Part shown: positions 8,097-14,145 of the stretch, in pieces
Position numbering within the stretch: the first letter of the stretch is position 1
How the letters are laid out: every line of letters starts with the position of its first letter
Origin: CAZBEA01 sp964519355
GTDB lineage: Bacteria > Patescibacteriota > Microgenomatia > Levybacterales > GWA1-39-11
Assembly: GCA_964519355.1 (NCBI GenBank)
Contig: CAZFJW010000002.1
Location: 1 to 35,508 of the forward strand
Direction: 5' to 3'
Length of the DNA: 35,508 bases
Made by a program: the position numbers and the translations under genes
Notes under the pieces: generated by a model
Seen by the model: the letters and a program-made list of their open reading frames with translations, nothing else
Told to the model about the DNA's origin: nothing
Databases searched by the model: none

Positions 8097-8702
8097 ATGA
8101 TTGAACTTGTAGAGCAGCTTTTTGAGCACTACGGTCTTATTATCGTATTTTTAGGAGGAATTTTAGAAAGTCTTGTAGTTATAGGAATTTTTATACCTGG
8201 GAGCATTTTTTTATTGATCGGCGGGTACTATGCAAGCCTTGGTCTCATTTCACCTCTGGATTTGCTCCTGGTTGGGATTTCTGGCATGTATGTGGGGGAT
8301 ATCATCAATTATTTTCTTGGCAGGGCACTTGGGAAAAAATTTAATGCTAAAAAATCAGACAGGATTCTAAAAATTCATATTAAAAGTTTTCGCCATTTTG
8401 TAAAAAAATATGGAACAGGACTCATCGGGTATGGCCATGTTCTGGGGAGTGTTCGGTCTTTTGTGTGTTTTGGAGCAGGGGCTTTTGGATATCCCTTTTA
8501 TCATTATCTGCTTGTAACATTTCTTTCAACAACTGCATGGGCAAGTATTTTTGTTGTGACTGGAGTATTGCTTGGTTCGGCAAGTATTGCAGCACACGAT
8601 GTTATGCAAAAGGTTCAATTTATGGGATTGATATTATTTATTTTAGCCCTAGGGCTCTTCTTGGTTCACAAAAAAGTTCAGGCTGTATTTCGGTTACAAT
8701 AA
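8097..8702 (+). CDS. DedA-family membrane protein
   Basis: This 201-residue polytopic protein has the DedA (VTT/SNARE-associated) layout: a re-entrant loop with GGILESLVVIGIFIPGS, then YVGDIINYFLGRALGKK, and later HVLGSVRSFVCFGAGAFGYP and TTAWASIFVVTGVLLG. Members are linked to lipid scrambling or undecaprenyl-phosphate recycling and membrane homeostasis. The usual Arg of the second repeat is present in SVRSFV. The ATG at 8097 lies six bases after a TAGAAT box (8085-8090), so the message is probably leaderless. It sits between the disulfide genes and the sortase, in a run of envelope functions. Confidence 0.9.
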   Translation: MIELVEQLFEHYGLIIVFLGGILESLVVIGIFIPGSIFLLIGGYYASLGLISPLDLLLVGISGMYVGDIINYFLGRALGKKFNAKKSDRILKIHIKSFRHFVKKYGTGLIGYGHVLGSVRSFVCFGAGAFGYPFYHYLLVTFLSTTAWASIFVVTGVLLGSASIAAHDVMQKVQFMGLILFILALGLFLVHKKVQAVFRLQ

Positions 8703-8706
8703 CATT

Positions 8707-9498
8707 ATGGCAATCCCACCTCCAGCTAAGAAAAAAAAGGTTTTTCCCAAGACAAAAAAGGGAATTATCCGCCTTTTTATTGTTCGAACGATTGCAAATT
8801 TTTTAATACTTTTTACTGTCTTTGGAATAATACTTACCTTTGCACCAGCAATTTATTATGAAGTGTCATACCGCATGCTCAAATTGAAGGGGTACGAGTT
8901 TGTGTTATCTGACAATGCACTTGATTCTGAACTCAATAAAATTTTGGATCGTCAAAAAGCACTTGCATCAGGAAGTGCAGAAAAGAGCGAGGAGTTACCT
9001 GATATTTCATTTCTTGAAGCAATCCTTTCTGATGGTACGAGAGCTCAGATTACGCCGAAATCTGTTGATTTCGGAATTGTAATTCCCAAAATCGGTGCGA
9101 ACGAAGAGGTGATAATAAATGTCGATCCTGAAAATCAAGATCAATACAATGAGGTTCTCAAGCACTCTGTTGCGCATGCCAGGGGGTCATCGCTTCCCGG
9201 TCTTGGCGGCTCGACATATCTTTTTGCACATTCAGCCACGACTTTTTGGGATGTAGGGCGGCATAATGCGCTTTTTTATCTCATAAAAGATCTTGAAAAC
9301 GGAGACGATATTGTTGTGTTCTTTGACAGGAAAAGACACAACTATAAAGTGGTAGACAAACAAACGATTGATGCAGAAGACACACATTTTCTTACTACCG
9401 ATAGAGGAGAGGGTGAAGAATTACTCTTGCAGACATGCTGGCCTCCTGGAACCACGCTGAAGCGTCTTGTTGTTATTGCCAAGCCTGTTATAAATTAA
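8707..9498 (+). CDS. Sortase family transpeptidase
   Basis: This 263-residue protein has a basic N-terminus, one transmembrane helix (about 26-48) and an outer sortase domain. The catalytic residues are visible: His175 in YLFAHSAT, Cys244 in LLLQTCWPPGT (the TLxTC block, here LQTC) and Arg253 in TLKRLVV. Sortases cleave a C-terminal sorting motif and join the protein to the cell wall or to pilin subunits. I see no LPxTG-type sorting signal in any protein of this window, so its substrates lie elsewhere or use another motif. TACAAT (8695-8700) ends six bases before the ATG. The class is unclear; the short domain and PPGT insertion fit classes D/E or F better than A. Confidence 0.9.
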   Translation: MAIPPPAKKKKVFPKTKKGIIRLFIVRTIANFLILFTVFGIILTFAPAIYYEVSYRMLKLKGYEFVLSDNALDSELNKILDRQKALASGSAEKSEELPDISFLEAILSDGTRAQITPKSVDFGIVIPKIGANEEVIINVDPENQDQYNEVLKHSVAHARGSSLPGLGGSTYLFAHSATTFWDVGRHNALFYLIKDLENGDDIVVFFDRKRHNYKVVDKQTIDAEDTHFLTTDRGEGEELLLQTCWPPGTTLKRLVVIAKPVIN

Positions 9499-9550
9499 GA
9501 CACTGCATTTCTAATCATAGCTCATAAGAGTTAGCATCATACTTAAAAAC

Positions 9551-9578
9551 TTGACATTTTCTTGTCCTGTAGTATAAT
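9551..9578 (+). promoter_or_regulatory. Strong consensus sigma70-type promoter of the GC-rich RNA unit
   Basis: A perfect TTGACA (9551-9556) and a perfect TATAAT (9573-9578) are spaced by 16 bases. It is the only promoter in the window I found with both hexamers perfect. Transcription should begin near 9585, three bases before the first hairpin. This suggests high, constitutive expression. Confidence 0.8.
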
Positions 9579-9634
9579 TCACAATAGCTTTGAGGGATGA
9601 GATACCTCGAAGACTTTCACAGGAGGGATCAGCA

Positions 9635-9751
9635 ATGATCCGTCACAACATCTCGACCAACACGCGCTCCATGAGTGGCTGCCACGACGGCGACGTCGAG
9701 TCGCACCTGCTCGTCCGCGCGACGCCGCCGGCCTTCGCGAATTCCGCGTAA
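9635..9751 (+). CDS. 38-residue peptide with high-GC codon use
   Basis: An ATG at 9635 follows a perfect AGGAGG (9621-9626) by eight bases and opens a frame of 38 codons. Nearly all third positions are G or C (about 34 of 37), while first and second positions are much lower. That pattern is typical of real coding sequence in a high-GC genome and unlike the AT-rich genes around it. The peptide begins MIRHNISTNTRSMSGCHDGD and ends with PPAFANSA. It has one Cys, two His before it or near it, and no transmembrane segment. No family recognised. A 5-bp stem (9626-9630/9637-9641) would hide the start codon edge, so translation could be regulated. It may be a leader peptide or a chance frame in a structured RNA. 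Confidence 0.45.
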   Translation: MIRHNISTNTRSMSGCHDGDVESHLLVRATPPAFANSA

Positions 9752-9956
9752 GAACCCGGCGCCGCCGTAACCCTGTCAGAGCCAGGGAAACGGCACTCCG
9801 GCCCACAAGGCCGGAAACGAGAACGGCGTATTCGTTCACGTGACCCCAAAAGGGTCGCAAATCCAGACGGACTCGTCCGTCACGCGCATCGGGAGATGCA
9901 ACTTCGGGTTCGCCCGCAGGGAGTCTTCCCAACGCTCGAGCCTCCGGGCTCACACC

Positions 9957-9990
9957 GAGGCGGCAGTAACCCTGCCGCCTCTTTCTATTT
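9957..9990 (+). terminator. Intrinsic terminator of the GC-rich RNA
   Basis: A perfect 10-bp stem (GAGGCGGCAG at 9957-9966 with CTGCCGCCTC at 9972-9981) with a TAACC loop is followed by TTTCTATTT. It ends the GC-rich unit just before the promoter of the DUF218 gene. Confidence 0.88.
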
Positions 9991-10004
9991 AGAAGACTTT
10001 ACGC

Positions 10005-10033
10005 TTGATTTTATCTTATAGTTTTGTTATAAT
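10005..10033 (+). promoter_or_regulatory. Promoter of the DUF218 operon
   Basis: TTGATT (10005-10010) and a perfect TATAAT (10028-10033) are spaced by 17 bases. The ATG at 10042 follows after eight bases, so the mRNA should be leaderless or have one or two extra bases. Confidence 0.75.
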
Positions 10034-10041
10034 TCACACTT

Positions 10042-10677
10042 ATGGTTTCTAAGCTATCAGCTTCTAAAAAATTTGACACCCTTGTTGTTTTGGGGAAAAA
10101 CCACAACATCGGCTGGGGCAAGGAAAAAATTGCCCGTGATAAATACAATCTCAGTCCATATTCAAAGATGAATGTACTTGCCGCTGGTGCATTGTATGTA
10201 AGAGGTTTTACCTCTACAATTATTTTTTCAGGCGGAGCAACTTCTGGTGAGGATATTCTTTCTGAAGCAGAAGCTATGAAAATATATCTTAGAACGAGAT
10301 TTTCAAATCATATGATTCCTGATAAAAAAATTATTCTTGAGGCCAGATCTATTAATACAAAAGAAAATGCAAAATATACAGGGTTAATTGTAAACGAATA
10401 CAAATTCAAGAAAATTGGACTTCTTACTCTTGGATTTCATTCAAGCAGAGCTGAAAAATTCTTCAAGAATGAAGGTATGAAAGTTACAGTTCTTCACGCT
10501 GAAGAAATAATTCGCGAATATGTAAAGTCGTACACTCCATATGTTACAAGACATCTAAGAACTCAAACAGTACGGTTTGAAGTAGTAAAGGAAAAAGTAC
10601 TCGGAAATATCATAAAAGTAGATAGAAATAATTATCTTTTTGGTGCACTTACTCGTCTCACCAGATCAGGTGCATAA
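10042..10677 (+). CDS. DUF218 (YdcF/SanA/ElyC-like) protein
   Basis: This 211-residue protein shows the DUF218 order: DTLVVLGKNHNIGWG at the N-terminus, then IIFSGGATSGEDILSEAEAM with the conserved SGG and SEA, then LEARSINTKENAKYTG (the E-x-x-S-x-N-T-x-E-N motif), and LLTLGFHSSRAEKFF. The family has a nucleotide-binding Rossmann-like fold; members such as SanA and ElyC affect envelope integrity and polyprenol-linked sugar metabolism, but their reaction is poorly defined. Unlike SanA this one has no N-terminal membrane helix and should be cytoplasmic. The stop is followed by one base and then the next start (TAATATG), so the two genes form an operon. Confidence 0.85.
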   Translation: MVSKLSASKKFDTLVVLGKNHNIGWGKEKIARDKYNLSPYSKMNVLAAGALYVRGFTSTIIFSGGATSGEDILSEAEAMKIYLRTRFSNHMIPDKKIILEARSINTKENAKYTGLIVNEYKFKKIGLLTLGFHSSRAEKFFKNEGMKVTVLHAEEIIREYVKSYTPYVTRHLRTQTVRFEVVKEKVLGNIIKVDRNNYLFGALTRLTRSGA

Positions 10678-10678
10678 T

Positions 10679-11341
10679 ATGGGGAACGAAAGAGATCCAA
10701 TTTTAATAAAATTACCGCGATCGGCTCTTTATAAAGAACTTGGGGAAATTCCGGCAAAATCATCACGTGTTATGCTCGTATTTGGTGATGTGCCGCAGGA
10801 TTCAAGATATGTTCCACAAGAAGGTGTGTCAATTTATGATTGTCATAAATTTCTCAGTCATGAGTCAGCAAGAATTGCAGGAATTGCTGCGACGAGAGTA
10901 TTAAGAAATGTTGAAAGACAAAAAGAAATTGAGGAGCTTGCGAGGGAACAGAAAAGTCCAATGCGTGATGTAATTAATACCGGGCACGAACCGGCAATAA
11001 AAGCCCCACAACCATCTATTGGTGACATAATAATTATTCTGGGTGGTTTTACTCGGCCGAATTATCCGCCCGAATCCCTTGCTCTTTTTTCTGGGATGCT
11101 CCAAGCAGTTCCAGATCTTGCCAATCTTCGTGGCGTTGACATACATCTGGAAGGGAATGATCGTACGAGTACATATGCCAGTATGGATTTTGCACAACGC
11201 GTTATAGAAGCACAGGAACAAAGCAGGGGTCGGGACTTTGTTGAGTCTGTGTCGCTTGTATGTCCTGCACCTCGTATTCAGGCACTATCTATGGCTGCCA
11301 GAAGAGTGAATCTTCGTATCTCAAATGCTACTTCGCTATAA
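10679..11341 (+). CDS. Unknown protein, possibly a divergent DUF218 relative
   Basis: This 220-residue soluble protein begins one base after the DUF218 gene. The start ATG at 10679 is chosen over an upstream frame that would overlap the previous gene. Residues around 110-190 read IIIILGGFTRPNYPPESLALF, then VDIHLEGNDRTSTYASMDFA, then SLVCPAPRIQALSMAARRV. This has the same order as the neighbour's SGG-x-E, LE-x-S-x-N-T and H-x-x-R-A blocks. It may therefore be a degenerate paralogue that pairs with it. An N-terminal extension of about 100 residues has no counterpart. This is inference from weak similarity; a profile search is needed to settle it. Confidence 0.6.
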   Translation: MGNERDPILIKLPRSALYKELGEIPAKSSRVMLVFGDVPQDSRYVPQEGVSIYDCHKFLSHESARIAGIAATRVLRNVERQKEIEELAREQKSPMRDVINTGHEPAIKAPQPSIGDIIIILGGFTRPNYPPESLALFSGMLQAVPDLANLRGVDIHLEGNDRTSTYASMDFAQRVIEAQEQSRGRDFVESVSLVCPAPRIQALSMAARRVNLRISNATSL

Positions 11342-11342
11342 A

Positions 11343-12446
11343 TTAGGCTGCAAGGTTGAATCTTTGATCCTGATACGGTCTGGCGAGAATTCTTCCTACT
11401 TTATCTAGTAATTTTGGTTGATATAAAATTCCCATGTGTGTTCCGCCCACTTCAGTTGCTTGGTTCGGATTTTGTGGCTGAGGAACTGTAGAATCGCCTT
11501 CTGTGTAAAAAGTTACAATTTCAATTCGCGGGTCCGGTCCACGAAGTGCATAATCGATCATCATTTCTTCAAGAACTGAAAATCCATCATATTTTTCTGA
11601 ACGCATTGGATCTTCGCTCATTCTTTTTTGAGCGATTCCATGCACGAGCCCCATTACTCCATTTGGCCGGCGTGCTGCGCTGCTAAATTCAGAAATGGTA
11701 TCTTGGGTAATTTCAGGACTTCCGCCCTTTATAACCGTATTTACAATCGGTCTGCCATGTTTTTGCAGCAGATGGTCAGCGGCAAGCTCCATGAACATGC
11801 CTCCAGCTGAAAGTCCAATTCCTGTAACTTCACGATTCCCCGCCTGAAATTCCAGTGTCTCTACAAGATTGAAAAAAGTTTCGGTTTGTAATTCATTGGG
11901 CTCATCATACCCGAACATTACATCATGTCCAAGCCTCTCGACCCATCTGTTAAAAGGAACAAGAAAATCATTTGATTTAATTCCAATCATAGCCTGCATC
12001 GCACTAAGATTAAGATTGCGAATGTTATGAATTGATTGAAAGAGTGTCTGGGAGAAAGGATCCTGCAAAAAAGCTGAGTATGGTTCTTGTATATAGTCTT
12101 CAAGTGCTTCGATCAGGTATTCCGGAGGGGGAGAGAATCCATTGGCAACAACAACTTTTTTGGGGTAGTCTCTAGATAATCCTTCACCAAAAAATATTCT
12201 TCTCATTTCAGTGTCAGAAGAAATGGGCATTTTATTGAATTTTTCCAGCTGCATTCCTGTTATTGCGCCTTCATTCGCCATAGAGCCAAGTAATAGTCCT
12301 ACTTCTGTTCTTCGAAAAGGAATTTCGAAAGGAGCCATGTAGGGATCAAATGTTTTTTCTTGAGAGGAGGGTGAAGACCTGAGAAAAGAAGGATTAAAAC
12401 CTGTATCGGCCTGAGGGGGAGGACCAAGTGTTTCTGTCCTACTCAT
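11343..12446 (-). CDS. Large alpha/beta hydrolase-like protein
   Basis: This 367-residue protein has a probably disordered N-terminus (1-35) and a C-terminal hydrolase core. GIGLSAGGMFMELAA gives a nucleophile elbow with Ser213, TEGDSTVPQ provides Asp318, and GGTHMGI gives His337, so the triad is complete. The N-terminal half contains ordinary helices and KKVVVANGFSPPPEY (about 96-110), which could be strand 3 with the oxyanion turn. It resembles esterase/lipase families acting on acyl esters, but the substrate is unknown. No signal peptide is seen. It is convergent with the 10679 gene, one base apart. I saw no clear promoter close to the start. Confidence 0.72.
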   Translation of the reverse strand: MSRTETLGPPPQADTGFNPSFLRSSPSSQEKTFDPYMAPFEIPFRRTEVGLLLGSMANEGAITGMQLEKFNKMPISSDTEMRRIFFGEGLSRDYPKKVVVANGFSPPPEYLIEALEDYIQEPYSAFLQDPFSQTLFQSIHNIRNLNLSAMQAMIGIKSNDFLVPFNRWVERLGHDVMFGYDEPNELQTETFFNLVETLEFQAGNREVTGIGLSAGGMFMELAADHLLQKHGRPIVNTVIKGGSPEITQDTISEFSSAARRPNGVMGLVHGIAQKRMSEDPMRSEKYDGFSVLEEMMIDYALRGPDPRIEIVTFYTEGDSTVPQPQNPNQATEVGGTHMGILYQPKLLDKVGRILARPYQDQRFNLAA

Positions 12447-12536
12447 AAAAAATGCCTATTCTTGAATCATATGCTTATCAGAGGATTTGTCAAGAAGGTA
12501 ATTGGAATTACAGATAGAAATTGAGGAATATTGTAA

Positions 12537-12542
12537 TATAAT
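12537..12542 (+). promoter_or_regulatory. -10 box of the zinc-ribbon operon
   Basis: A perfect TATAAT lies about 100 bases before the first gene of the operon. No convincing -35 is present. Transcription from about 12549 gives a leader of roughly 93 bases, unlike the leaderless neighbours. The leader holds a 6-bp stem (TGTGGC at 12566-12571 with GCCACA at 12590-12595). Confidence 0.45.
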
Positions 12543-12641
12543 CACCAGAGAACAAGAGTTTGAAGTGTGGCGTGCGGTCTCTGACTGCTGCCACAGGGAG
12601 AATGCTCGTTACCAATTCGTGATGAAGGAGAGGACTTTCTT

Positions 12642-12965
12642 ATGTCGATCTACTATCCCAAGCACCATGAGTGCGGTGGGGAGATCCAGATGTGGCCGAA
12701 GGGTTTTGGCCTGTGCCTATTGTGCGGATATCGCATCAAGCCAGCCGAAGCTCCCGATCCCAAATGGAGAGAGTTCAGTGTGATCCACATCCATCCGCCG
12801 ATCACCCAAGAAGTCTTGGATGAGACTGATTCGTTCAACGAGGAGCACCGGCAGAGACTTGATCTCGCCGGCCTCACGCCGAATCTCATCCCAGCAGTTC
12901 TTGAGATCGATGCGCAAAACCTTGAAGGCAGGGCTCAGTTGCCCTTTCTTCGGCCATCCGAGTAG
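12642..12965 (+). CDS. Micro zinc-ribbon protein A with C-terminal extension
   Basis: This 107-residue protein opens the GC-rich operon. The start ATG at 12642 is 12 bases after AAGGAG. Residues 8-28 form a possible zinc ribbon: His8-x-x-Cys11 as the first knuckle and Cys25-x-x-Cys28 in GFGLCLLCGYRI as the second. The second knuckle closely matches GYCILCGYHH of the last gene, so the two look paralogous. Residues 45-107 form an acidic helical extension including ITQEVLDETDSFNEEHRQRL that the others lack. Possible roles are nucleic-acid or ribosome binding, but none is shown. Codon use is richer in G+C (about 55-60%) than in flanking genes, which suggests transfer or special constraint. Confidence 0.65.
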   Translation: MSIYYPKHHECGGEIQMWPKGFGLCLLCGYRIKPAEAPDPKWREFSVIHIHPPITQEVLDETDSFNEEHRQRLDLAGLTPNLIPAVLEIDAQNLEGRAQLPFLRPSE

Positions 12966-12974
12966 GAGGCTGGG

Positions 12975-13223
12975 TTGGCGCTATCGCAAAATGGTCGGGG
13001 GCATGTTGTCCTGATTCTTGAAGACTTTGAGGTCGTGGCTCTTCCGCCATTTACTCGAAGAACCATCAGTTCAGAACTTGCCGAATTTATCGCGCAGCAC
13101 GCGCGAAGGACTCGGCTCAATGGAGACTGGAGAGATCGTGACCATCATGCCACAACCGGTGCGAACACCGGGGCCGTCCCTGCCGGGACTCATTCCTGGG
13201 ATCATTCCCAGGCCCCGGCGTAA
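12975..13223 (+). CDS. Small TTG-initiated protein overlapping the next gene
   Basis: A perfect AGGAGG (12964-12969) is followed after five bases by TTG at 12975, opening an 82-codon frame. The first half reads like a folded protein: GRGHVVLILEDFEVVALPPF then SSELAEFIAQHAR. The second half (after about residue 48) lies under the Pro-rich frame that starts at 13120 and looks less natural, ending in HSWDHSQAPA. Either the two genes truly overlap by 104 bases or the real product shifts frame from this ORF into the Pro-rich one. No family recognised. It starts nine bases after the stop of the zinc-ribbon A gene. Confidence 0.45.
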   Translation: MALSQNGRGHVVLILEDFEVVALPPFTRRTISSELAEFIAQHARRTRLNGDWRDRDHHATTGANTGAVPAGTHSWDHSQAPA

Positions 13224-13326
13224 TCCGACGCGTCCGCATGAACCGCGTCCTCGTCCAGGCGATCCCCAGGGACCAACGTTCCCTGCAGATCCGCCGCCAG
13301 GTGAACCGCCTTCAAGGAGGGGTTAG
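13120..13326 (+). CDS. Small Pro/Arg-rich basic protein
   Basis: An ATG at 13120, nine bases after AAGGA (13106-13110), opens a 68-codon frame ending just before the CxxC mini-protein. After a short lead (METGEIVTIM) nearly a third of residues are Pro, mixed with Arg and Gly, for example RPHEPRPRPGDPQGP. It must be disordered and strongly basic. Such chains can bind RNA, DNA or partner domains. It overlaps the end of the 12975 frame by 104 bases. The other operon members also carry PPP stretches (PPPRVC, PPPKFC, TPPPPK), so Pro-rich linkers are a shared feature. No family recognised. Confidence 0.5.
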   Translation: METGEIVTIMPQPVRTPGPSLPGLIPGIIPRPRRNPTRPHEPRPRPGDPQGPTFPADPPPGEPPSRRG

Positions 13327-13449
13327 ATGAGTTGTCCACATTGTCTCGGGCGTATCCTGCGTGAAGCAGGACGCATGCCGCAAATCGGCGGAAATAATAC
13401 TCCGCCTCAACAGCCGTCAACACCACCTCCTCCCAAGGAGAAAGACTAA
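13327..13449 (+). CDS. 40-residue protein with a single CxxC knuckle
   Basis: This ORF, too short for standard gene callers, starts at ATG 13327, six bases after a perfect AAGGAGG (13314-13320). Its product begins MSCPHCLGRILREAG and ends with a Pro-rich tail (TPPPPKEKD). One CxxC knuckle is only half a zinc site, so it would have to dimerise or pair with another protein, perhaps its operon neighbours. The start is 0 bases after the previous stop (TAG-ATG) and its own tail contains the AAGGAG that serves the next gene, so the genes are interlocked. Confidence 0.6.
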   Translation: MSCPHCLGRILREAGRMPQIGGNNTPPQQPSTPPPPKEKD

Positions 13450-13450
13450 C

Positions 13451-13615
13451 ATGGGAATGACCGTTCCGCCACCAAGAGTATGTCGCAAGTGCCTGAGTGC
13501 GCTTGAGACGTACATTGCCGCGAATCGCCCCGGAGTTCCCACCTGCACTGGTTGCGGGTGGAGAATCGGGCCGAGAAGGTCTCGAAAGAGAAAAAGGAAT
13601 CGAGGGGATCCCTGA
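13451..13615 (+). CDS. 54-residue zinc-ribbon protein C
   Basis: The ATG at 13451 follows AAGGAG (13435-13440) by ten bases. The product starts MGMTVPPPRVCRKCLSA and holds two knuckles, Cys11-x-x-Cys14 and Cys32-x-x-Cys35 (TCTGCGWRIG), the classic four-Cys zinc ribbon. The tail RRSRKRKRNRGDP is strongly basic, which points to nucleic-acid or ribosome contact. The opening PPP-R-V-C-x-K-C is matched by PPP-K-F-C-P-K-C in the next gene, so these two are close relatives. A longer in-frame upstream extension is rejected because it would read through the preceding gene. The stop overlaps the next start (TGATG). Confidence 0.7.
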   Translation: MGMTVPPPRVCRKCLSALETYIAANRPGVPTCTGCGWRIGPRRSRKRKRNRGDP

Positions 13616-13833
13616 TGCCTGCCATTCAAGGGCCACCGCCAAAATTTTGTCCCAAATGTCATGGGACGATGATTGTCGAGCACGACTGGCACGGTACCTA
13701 CGGGTACTGTATTTTGTGCGGTTATCACCACGAGGTGCTGACCTCGCCGCCTATCGATCTGGCGGCAGAAGAGGCGGCGCTGCCTCAGCGTCAAAGGAGG
13801 CGTATGCCCTCACATGCCAAGCAGCGGCTTTAG
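13615..13833 (+). CDS. 72-residue zinc-ribbon protein D
   Basis: The start at 13615 overlaps the previous stop as TGATG, a sign of coupled translation; GAGGGG lies just upstream. The product opens MPAIQGPPPKFCPKCHGT and has Cys12-x-x-Cys15 and Cys32-x-x-Cys35 (GYCILCGYHHEV), a four-Cys ribbon with several His nearby. The C-terminal part has an acidic helix (LAAEEAALPQ) and a basic end (RQRRRMPSHAKQRL). An internal AAAGGAGG (13793-13800) before ATG 13804 could also give a nine-residue product in frame. It is the last gene before the operon's hairpin. Function unknown; nucleic-acid binding is inferred only from the fold class. Confidence 0.7.
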   Translation: MPAIQGPPPKFCPKCHGTMIVEHDWHGTYGYCILCGYHHEVLTSPPIDLAAEEAALPQRQRRRMPSHAKQRL

Positions 13834-13857
13834 GGCCTGCACCATTCATCACGCCAA

Positions 13858-13908
13858 TGCTCCCCCGCCGCCAGCGGGGGAGCACCATCTAATATTTTTA
13901 TAATTTCC
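13858..13908 (+). terminator. Probable terminator of the zinc-ribbon operon
   Basis: A perfect 10-bp stem (TGCTCCCCCG at 13858-13867 with CGGGGGAGCA at 13875-13884, seven-base loop) is followed by CCATCTAATATTTTTATAATTT. The T-rich stretch starts about ten bases late, so this is not a textbook terminator but is the best end point for the GC-rich unit. Confidence 0.6.
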
Positions 13909-14091
13909 GAGGAATTTTTAGTCCTCATCACTATAACCAGTACAAAGTAGAACAAGGAACTTTTCATAGAAAAAAATTCGCGCCTGGTTCGTCCCATAAC
14001 AACATTTAAAATTCCATTTTTAGCTATAAAAATTGCGCCGTTTTCGGTGAAAACAGGCGCATAATAAAAGTGATTCACTTGTACTAAATAG
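13909..14091. other. AT-rich gap with no supported gene
   Basis: This stretch joins the zinc-ribbon operon terminator to the promoter of the structured RNA. A frame on the reverse strand is open across it but runs into the terminator stem and has no promoter or ribosome site. I see no convincing feature here. Confidence 0.5.
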
Positions 14092-14127
14092 ACACTACTT
14101 TGTATCAGTTGACCCTACCAGTAGTGT
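14092..14127. promoter_or_regulatory. Inverted repeat spanning the -35 box (operator candidate)
   Basis: ACACTACT (14092-14099) is perfectly complementary to AGTAGTGT (14120-14127), and the -35 hexamer at 14109-14114 lies between the arms. Arm centres are 28 bases apart, close to three helical turns. This fits a site for a dimeric repressor, though it could be chance. Confidence 0.4.
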
Positions 14128-14139
14128 TGCGCATATAAT
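14109..14139 (+). promoter_or_regulatory. Promoter of the structured leader RNA
   Basis: TTGACC (14109-14114) and a perfect TATAAT (14134-14139) are separated by 19 bases, slightly longer than ideal. Transcription is expected near 14146. Confidence 0.6.
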
Positions 14140-14145
14140 GACTAC

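Larger units (their letters stand above)
9585..9990 (+). ncRNA. GC-rich hairpin-chain RNA (novel structured RNA candidate)
   Basis: A transcript of about 400 bases is bounded by a consensus promoter and an intrinsic terminator. It starts with an 8-bp stem (9588-9595 with 9605-9612, one G-U). A second stem (9626-9630/9637-9641) overlaps the ribosome site and start codon of a small ORF. From 9771 a row of short, nearly perfect hairpins follows: 9771-9787, 9798-9814, 9816-9836 (weaker), 9840-9858, 9866-9881, 9886-9899 (GNRA-type loop), 9905-9916 (TTCG loop), 9919-9930, 9938-9951, and the terminator 9957-9981. Base composition is about 70% G+C in a genome near 35-38%. The conserved cores of RNase P RNA, tmRNA, SRP RNA and 6S RNA are not recognisable. 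It may be a dual-function RNA because it also carries an ORF. Confidence 0.6.

Noticed and set aside
9579..9953. 124-codon frame on the reverse strand of the hairpin RNA
   Set aside because: It is opposite a perfect promoter and a terminator on the forward strand; long open frames are expected by chance in GC-rich sequence.
9841..9990. A second forward frame after the 38-residue peptide
   Set aside because: It has no ribosome site, passes through the terminator stem and lies over the row of hairpins, which explains the sequence better.
9585..9990. Identification of the hairpin RNA as RNase P RNA or tmRNA
   Set aside because: Size and strong promoter fit, but the GAGGAAAGTCC core of RNase P and the tRNA-like ends of tmRNA are absent.
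12502..12783. TTG-started 93-codon frame before the zinc-ribbon operon
   Set aside because: It would begin upstream of the -10 box and overlaps the first zinc-ribbon gene in another frame without a ribosome site.
13813..13902. A 29-codon frame after the internal AAAGGAGG of the last zinc-ribbon gene
   Set aside because: It reads through the terminator stem and the spacing to the ribosome site is long.
13830..14078. Open frame of 82 codons on the reverse strand after the zinc-ribbon operon
   Set aside because: It runs into the operon terminator stem and the end of the last zinc-ribbon gene, has no promoter or ribosome site, and its tail is the hairpin read in reverse.
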